Shown: piece by piece, positions 59,745-64,000 of the stretch
How the letters are laid out: the number at the start of each line of letters is the position of its first letter
Numbering within the stretch: position 1 is the stretch's first letter
DNA from: Caproicibacter sp046707225
GTDB lineage: Bacteria; Bacillota; Clostridia; Oscillospirales; Acutalibacteraceae
NCBI RefSeq assembly: GCF_046707225.1
Contig: NZ_JBJKOP010000014.1
Coordinates: 1-64,000 of the forward strand
Direction of reading: 5' to 3'
Length of the DNA stretch: 64,000 nt
Translations under genes and position numbers: made by a program
The notes under the pieces: model-generated
Told to the model about the DNA's origin: nothing
What the model saw: the letters and a program-made list of their open reading frames with translations, nothing else
The model's database searches: none

Positions 59745-60437
59745 TTATTTTGCCAGGTTCATGTTCGGCTGCACGGAAGCCATTTTGCGGGCAAAGCCGG
59801 CGATCTGTTCCTGCGTCCACGGCACGGCGCAAATCCGTTCCTCGTCGCAGGGCTTGTACGGCGACGGTTTTCGGTAGCGGTTCAGCGTCCACCGGGGGAC
59901 GGCGGGAAGCTCTGTGGCCATTTGCATCAGGTCGGATTCCAAAAGCTGAGGAATAACGGTTGTGCGAACCTCGAATGGCGCCCCGCTGTCCAGGAGAAGC
60001 TCCACGGTTTCCCGCACGGCCGCGGCGTCGGTTCCGGTGCCGCAAATTTCCTCATAGCGCGCGGACGGCGCCTTGTAATCCACCGCAAAATAGCTGCACG
60101 CGCCGCTTTTCAGCACTTCCGAGACCGCTGCGGGATTCGAGCCGTTCGTATCCAGCTTGACCCGGTAGCCGAGGGACTTAAATTCCAGCAAAGTATCGGT
60201 CAGCTCGGGCTGCAGGGTCGGCTCCCCTCCGGTTACGACCACGGCGTCGAGCAGGCCCGCGCGCTTTTTCAAAAACGCAAGGACGGTGTTCGGGTCAAGA
60301 ATTTCATGCGGGCCGGCGAGCAGGGAACGATTATGGCAGTAAAAACAATCGTAATTACAGCCGGGAACGAACAGCACGCAAGAAACAAGCCCCGGATAGT
60401 CGACAAGCGAGCTCTTCTGAATCCCCGCGAAAATCAT
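59745..60437 (-). CDS. nrdG: Anaerobic ribonucleoside-triphosphate reductase activating protein
   Basis: Radical-SAM activase, 230 aa, that installs the glycyl radical on NrdD. Cluster motif CNYDCFYCHN (Cys27, Cys31, Cys34), then VVVTGGEPTLQ and KLDTNGSNP for SAM binding. The start MIFAGIQKSSLVDYPGLVSC is typical of NrdG proteins in Clostridia. Its ATG overlaps the nrdD stop (60434-60437), giving strict coupling. Confidence 0.95.
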   Translation of the reverse strand: MIFAGIQKSSLVDYPGLVSCVLFVPGCNYDCFYCHNRSLLAGPHEILDPNTVLAFLKKRAGLLDAVVVTGGEPTLQPELTDTLLEFKSLGYRVKLDTNGSNPAAVSEVLKSGACSYFAVDYKAPSARYEEICGTGTDAAAVRETVELLLDSGAPFEVRTTVIPQLLESDLMQMATELPAVPRWTLNRYRKPSPYKPCDEERICAVPWTQEQIAGFARKMASVQPNMNLAK

Positions 60438-62530
60438 ATGGCCTGTTCCTTGATCACATATTTTTTGCGTTCGCGGTATTCTTCCTGTTTGCCGCGGTTA
60501 AAGTTCTGAACCGGGCGCAGATACCCGACGACACGGCTCCAGACTTCGGCGGGCTTTCCGCAGTGGGGGCAGGTGAAATGTTCGCCGGCGAGATAGCCGT
60601 GGTCGCTGCAGATGGAGAAGGTCGGGGTCAGGGAAATATAGGGGAGCTTGTAGTTGGTGAAAATCTTTCGGATCAGGCGCTTGGCGGCCTCGGTGTCGTG
60701 AATTTCCTCACCCAGATAGAAATGCAGAACCGTTCCGCCGGTATAAAGAGACTGCAGCTCATCCTGAAGATCAAGCGTTTCAAAAATATCGTCCGTGTAC
60801 CCGACGGGCAGCTGGGTCGAATTCGTATAGTAAGGCTCCTGTTCCCCCGCGGTGATGATGTCGGGATAGCGGGCCTTATCCAGCCGGGCAAGGCTGTAGC
60901 TGGCGCCTTCCGCGGGCGTCGCTTCCAGATTGTAATAGTGGCCGGTCTCTTCCTGCAGGTTCAGAATGAAGTCGCGCATGTAGTTGAGCGTGTCGACTGC
61001 AAATTTTTGCCCTGCTTCCGTTGTCAGGTCACAGTCTTTGCCGTACAGGTTCATGCAGGCTTCGTTCATTCCGATCAGGCCGATCGTGTTGAAATGATTG
61101 TACCAGTAATCCCCGGTCTTTGCCTTGACGTCTTTGAGATAATTGCGGGAGTACGGATACAGTCCGCGCTCGGTCTGCTCCTCAATGACCTTTCTCTTGA
61201 TTTCGAGGCTTTCCTTGGCGATAGTCATTTCTTTCCAAAGGCGCATGCGGAATTCGGAGTCCGTTTTGGAAACGTAGGCGATGCGCGGCAGATTGACGGT
61301 TACAACGCCGATGGACCCGGTCAGAGGATTGGAACCGAACAGGCCGCCCCCGCGCTTGCGCAGCTCGCTTTTGTCGATTCTCAGGCGGCAGCACATGGAT
61401 AGCGCGTCTTCAGGGGAGAGGTCGGAGTTGATATAGTTGGAGAAATAGGGAATTCCGTATTTGCAGGTGATTTCCATAAAACGGTTGACGACGGGGCTGT
61501 CCCACTGAAAATCCTTTGTGACATTGATGGTTGGAATCGGGAAGGTGAACACGCGTCCCTTGCTGTCGCCTTCCATCATCACGTCGCAGAACGCGAGGTT
61601 GATGATGTCCATTTCTTTCTGAAAATCACCGTATTTTTCCGACATCACGGCTCCGCCGACCGTTACGTTCTGGTCGCGCAGCGTGCGGGGCACAACAATA
61701 TCGAACGTTAGATTTGAAAACGGGCACTGAAAGCCGACGCGGGTCGGTACGTTCAGGTTAAAAATGAACTCCTGAAGCGCTTGCTTGACCGCTTGATAAT
61801 CCATATGATCGTAGCGAACGAACGGCGCGCAGTAGGTGTCGAAGGACGACCAGGCCTGTGCTCCAGCGGTCTCGCCCTGGGTTGTGAACGTGGAATTGAC
61901 AATCTGCCCCAGGAAAGAACGCAGGTGCTTCGGCGGTTTGGATTCCACCTTGCCGGACACGCCGCCGAATCCGCCCTGAAGAATCTGCCGCAGGTCCCAG
62001 CCTGCGCAGTACGGGCCGAAGAATCCGAGGTCGTGAATGTGAATGTCTCCCGACAGATGCGCATCGCGGATTTCCTGCGGATAAATCTCATGCAGCCAGT
62101 AGTTTTTGGTAAACGCTTCGCGAACATAATTGTTCAGTCCGTTGATTGATTTCTGCGTGTTGGCGTTCTCGTTGATTTTCCAGTCCCTGTCGTTCAGATA
62201 TTCGCCGAACATATTAATCGTCGCGCCGATCAGCGCGTTGGATTCGCGCGCGGAGCGCCTTTTTTCGCGGTACAGGATATAAGCCTTGGCTGTTTTTGCG
62301 TGTCCGTTTTCAATCAGGACCTTTTCGACGATGTCCTGAATTCCCTCAACGTCGGCTACGCCCTCCGGGTATTTTTGCGAAGCGATGGAAATAACCTGAT
62401 CCGCCAGATGTTCCGAAGTGGCGAAATCATCTCCCCCGACCGCGGTCGCGGCCTTAAAAATCGCCCACACGATTTTTTCCTTTTTAAACAGCGCTTTGGT
62501 CCTGTCCCTTTTGATAATATGTGTCAGCAT
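60434..62530 (-). CDS. nrdD: Anaerobic ribonucleoside-triphosphate reductase (class III)
   Basis: Glycyl-radical enzyme, 698 aa, reducing NTPs to dNTPs without oxygen. An N-terminal ATP cone (KRDRTKALFKKEKIVWAIFK) for allosteric control precedes the barrel (SFDTYCAPFVRYDHMDYQAV, QCPFSNLTFDIVVPR). Near the C-terminus are the zinc cysteines (ICSDHGYLAGEHFTCPHCG) and glycyl-radical motif RVVGYLRPV (Gly669). I chose the ATG at 62530, seven bases after GGGAGG; the frame is open 57 codons further upstream but would run through the likely promoter. NrdR-box-like sites lie upstream. Confidence 0.96.
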   Translation of the reverse strand: MLTHIIKRDRTKALFKKEKIVWAIFKAATAVGGDDFATSEHLADQVISIASQKYPEGVADVEGIQDIVEKVLIENGHAKTAKAYILYREKRRSARESNALIGATINMFGEYLNDRDWKINENANTQKSINGLNNYVREAFTKNYWLHEIYPQEIRDAHLSGDIHIHDLGFFGPYCAGWDLRQILQGGFGGVSGKVESKPPKHLRSFLGQIVNSTFTTQGETAGAQAWSSFDTYCAPFVRYDHMDYQAVKQALQEFIFNLNVPTRVGFQCPFSNLTFDIVVPRTLRDQNVTVGGAVMSEKYGDFQKEMDIINLAFCDVMMEGDSKGRVFTFPIPTINVTKDFQWDSPVVNRFMEITCKYGIPYFSNYINSDLSPEDALSMCCRLRIDKSELRKRGGGLFGSNPLTGSIGVVTVNLPRIAYVSKTDSEFRMRLWKEMTIAKESLEIKRKVIEEQTERGLYPYSRNYLKDVKAKTGDYWYNHFNTIGLIGMNEACMNLYGKDCDLTTEAGQKFAVDTLNYMRDFILNLQEETGHYYNLEATPAEGASYSLARLDKARYPDIITAGEQEPYYTNSTQLPVGYTDDIFETLDLQDELQSLYTGGTVLHFYLGEEIHDTEAAKRLIRKIFTNYKLPYISLTPTFSICSDHGYLAGEHFTCPHCGKPAEVWSRVVGYLRPVQNFNRGKQEEYRERKKYVIKEQAI

Positions 62531-62562
62531 GAACATTCCTCCCGCATACCCTTTCAAACAGG

Positions 62563-62607
62563 GCAATATATAGTCTGTTGTTTTACTGCGAATACTATAT
62601 ATACTAA
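62563..62607. promoter_or_regulatory. Pair of NrdR-box-like sites upstream of nrdD
   Basis: GCAATATATAGTCTGT (62563-62578) and ATACTATATATACTAA (62592-62607) resemble the NrdR consensus ACACTATATATAGTGT. Their centres are 29 bp apart, about three helical turns. No nrdR gene is in the window. Confidence 0.6.
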
Positions 62608-62651
62608 TATCTATGGGGGGATTTGTCAATAGAACGGGAGGGAAAAGAGTT

Positions 62652-63077
62652 TTAGCCTTGCCGTTTGCCGCGGCAGTCCCGGCAATAGCCGTAAATTTCA
62701 AGGCTGTGGCCGGTCACGTCAAAACCGGTTTTGTCGGTCAGTTCTTTTTCGTAGGATTTTAGCGGGCAGTCGTCCAGCGGGAACATCCTGTGGCAGCCAA
62801 GGCAGACCAGATAGTGGCGGTGCTTGTCGTTCAGCTCAAACAGGGTGCCGCATTCTTCCACCGTGTTCAGCCGGCGAACGGCTTTTTTTTCAACCAGAAG
62901 CTCCAGAACGCGGTAGACGGTGGATAGACTGACGGTTTCCCCCTGCTCCCGCAGCCCGAAAAAAATACCTTCTGCCGAAACAGGCCGGCCGCTTTGCTCA
63001 AGAATCCCGATGATCTCCCGGCGCTGCCGGGTGTTTTTCAGTCCGCAGCTTTTCAGGCGGCCCTTGCTGTCTTCCAT
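62652..63077 (-). CDS. Fur-family regulator, Zur/Fur-like
   Basis: A 141-aa Fur-superfamily repressor from the ATG at 63077. The ATG nine bases upstream lies directly against the GGAGG site, so the second is preferred. The winged helix has GLKNTRQRREIIGILEQSGR and VSLSTVYRVLELLVEKKA; metal-site residues are in LNDKHRHYLVCLGCHRMFPL, and CRDCRG binds structural zinc. The ABC metal permease gene 30 bp upstream on the same strand suggests zinc- or manganese-responsive control (Zur-like), but the metal cannot be fixed from sequence. Confidence 0.88.
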   Translation of the reverse strand: MEDSKGRLKSCGLKNTRQRREIIGILEQSGRPVSAEGIFFGLREQGETVSLSTVYRVLELLVEKKAVRRLNTVEECGTLFELNDKHRHYLVCLGCHRMFPLDDCPLKSYEKELTDKTGFDVTGHSLEIYGYCRDCRGKRQG

Positions 63078-63106
63078 GATGTTCATTCCTCCCGGGTTCA
63101 GAATTT

Positions 63107-63925
63107 TTAGGAAACACGGCCCTGTTCCCGGTCCCGCAGACTATACACAATCAGATAGCTCACGGCGGAAAGGATTACAATGCAGGCCCCCGAGGCGATA
63201 TTCAGCGTATAGGAGAGCCAGAGCCCCGCGAGGCAGAAAACCGCCCCGAAGAAAATGGAGTAGCAGATCCGTCTGCCGAAGCTGTTCGTCAGCAGGCCCG
63301 CGACAGCCGCGGGCGCGGTCAGAAGCGCCAGCACAAGAATGATGCCGACCACCCGGATCAAAACCACGACGGTCATCGCGACCAGAATCAGCAGAAGATA
63401 ATTGAGGCGCGCGGTATCGACTCCCATCACGGCCGCGAATTCCTCGTCGAACAGGTAGGCTTTCCAGGTGTCGTAAAAAACGGCTACGGCGGCAAGAACC
63501 AGAACCGTGAGGCATGCCATCAGAAGAAGATCGCCGCGCGTCACGGAGAGAATGTTTCCAAACAGATACGAGGTCATGTCGGGCGGGTAACCCGGAGTCA
63601 GCGCGACGAAAAGGATTCCCAGCGCCATGCCGAACGACCAGAACAGGCCGATGACAACGTCGGAATGCGTTGTCTTCCTGCGGCTGATTTTCCCGATGGC
63701 GAGCGCGCCGCCGACCGCAAACAGAAAAGCGCCGAGAATCGGCTCGAATCCCAGCAGGTACCCAAGCCCCACGCCTCCGTAAGAGGTGTGCGCGATTCCG
63801 CCGCTGAGCATGACAAGCTTTTTTTCGATGACGATGACGCCAATGATGCCGCAGACAATGCTGGAAAGCAGGCCCGCGGCCAGCGCGTTCTGAAGAAATT
63901 GATATTGAAACAAAGCGGAAATCAT
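63107..63925 (-). CDS. Metal ABC transporter permease (ZnuB/MntB type)
   Basis: A 272-aa membrane protein with eight or nine helices. ABC-3 family landmarks are SIVCGIIGVIVIEKKLVMLS, GGIAHTSYGGVGLGYLLGFE and the VGIILVLALLTAPAAVAGLL block near residues 195-215. These subunits import zinc or manganese. It lies between the ATPase gene (partial, 63926 onward) and the Fur-family regulator on one strand. Confidence 0.93.
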   Translation of the reverse strand: MISALFQYQFLQNALAAGLLSSIVCGIIGVIVIEKKLVMLSGGIAHTSYGGVGLGYLLGFEPILGAFLFAVGGALAIGKISRRKTTHSDVVIGLFWSFGMALGILFVALTPGYPPDMTSYLFGNILSVTRGDLLLMACLTVLVLAAVAVFYDTWKAYLFDEEFAAVMGVDTARLNYLLLILVAMTVVVLIRVVGIILVLALLTAPAAVAGLLTNSFGRRICYSIFFGAVFCLAGLWLSYTLNIASGACIVILSAVSYLIVYSLRDREQGRVS

Positions 63926-64000
63926 TTATCGGTCCTCCCCGTGCGTTTTTAAAACCCGATGCGGCACGCCGTGCGCGATCAGGTCGACCGGGCAGCCGTA
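63926..64000 (-). CDS. Metal ABC transporter ATP-binding protein, C-terminal fragment
   Basis: Only the last 24 codons and stop are in the window. They read YGCPVDLIAHGVPHRVLKTH and end GEDR, the usual tail of ZnuC/MntA-type ATPases (CPVELIAHGxPxxVL). The TAA directly abuts the permease ATG. The rest lies beyond position 64000. Confidence 0.75.
   Translation of the reverse strand, partial: YGCPVDLIAHGVPHRVLKTHGEDR

Noticed and set aside
1..64000. CRISPR arrays, IS elements, prophage or integrative elements
   Set aside because: No regularly spaced repeats, transposase, integrase, phage or conjugation genes were found on either strand. The only mobile-like trace is the deletion scar at 29082-29349, which has no repeat ends.

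Overview
The window looks like a chromosomal segment of an anaerobic, low-to-mid GC Clostridia-type Firmicute, probably an Oscillospirales / Ruminococcaceae-like gut or fermenter bacterium. The reasons are strong AGGAGG ribosome sites with occasional TTG and GTG starts, class III ribonucleotide reductase (NrdD/NrdG), the oxygen-sensitive anaerobic sulfatase-maturating enzyme, ECF vitamin transporters, GatCAB-dependent tRNA amidation, LacI-controlled sugar loci, and a cellobiose phosphorylase whose length and sequence closely resemble, from memory, the Clostridium thermocellum enzyme. No rRNA, complete IS element, prophage or CRISPR array was seen. The taxonomic placement is an inference.

Layout. 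(1) 0-7.8 kb: a LacI regulator, a sugar ABC importer without its own ATPase, and cellobiose phosphorylase, with three matching LacI-type operators. (2) 7.9-10.3 kb: small housekeeping genes (membrane protein, YwbE, MsrAB fusion, TSUP exporter). (3) 10.3-15.6 kb: a NitT/TauT-type ABC importer followed by a two-component system. (4) 15.6-21.7 kb: a LacI regulator divergent from an operon of atypical aldolase, phosphofructokinase, triosephosphate isomerase and a LarA-family racemase/epimerase. (5) 21.7-34 kb: a sulfatase island: anaerobic sulfatase maturase, three Cys-type sulfatases, a divergent glucose-6-phosphate isomerase, an aldose epimerase and two LacI regulators. It also holds the fused remains of a deleted tripartite tricarboxylate transporter (TTT). 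(6) 33.4-45.7 kb: two complete TTT systems and an IclR-controlled sugar-acid pathway (IlvD/Edd dehydratase, mannonate dehydratase, DapA-type aldolase), ending in a frameshifted GldA-like dehydrogenase. (7) 45.9-64 kb: mostly core genes: aspS-gatCAB, PepT, PdxR with two ECF S-components, a flippase, YitT, a PerR-like regulator, dCTP deaminase, NrdDG, and a Zur-like regulator with a metal ABC transporter cut by the window edge.

How the genes work together (inference). Exported or intracellular sulfatases activated by the maturase would strip sulfate from glycan fragments. The freed sugars would pass through the mutarotase and PGI-like isomerase. Sugar acids imported by the TTT systems would be dehydrated by UxuA or IlvD/Edd to 2-keto-3-deoxy acids and cleaved by the DapA-family aldolase. 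The LarA-like protein could supply a C2 epimerisation step. Cellobiose is handled separately by import and phosphorolysis.

The most unusual observations are: a tRNA-like element with a six-base anticodon loop in the leader of a double zinc-ribbon gene (58.6 kb); the signal-peptide::TctA-tail deletion scar inside a LacI-regulated sulfatase operon (29.1-29.35 kb); and the orphan aldolase-PFK-TIM-LarA operon.
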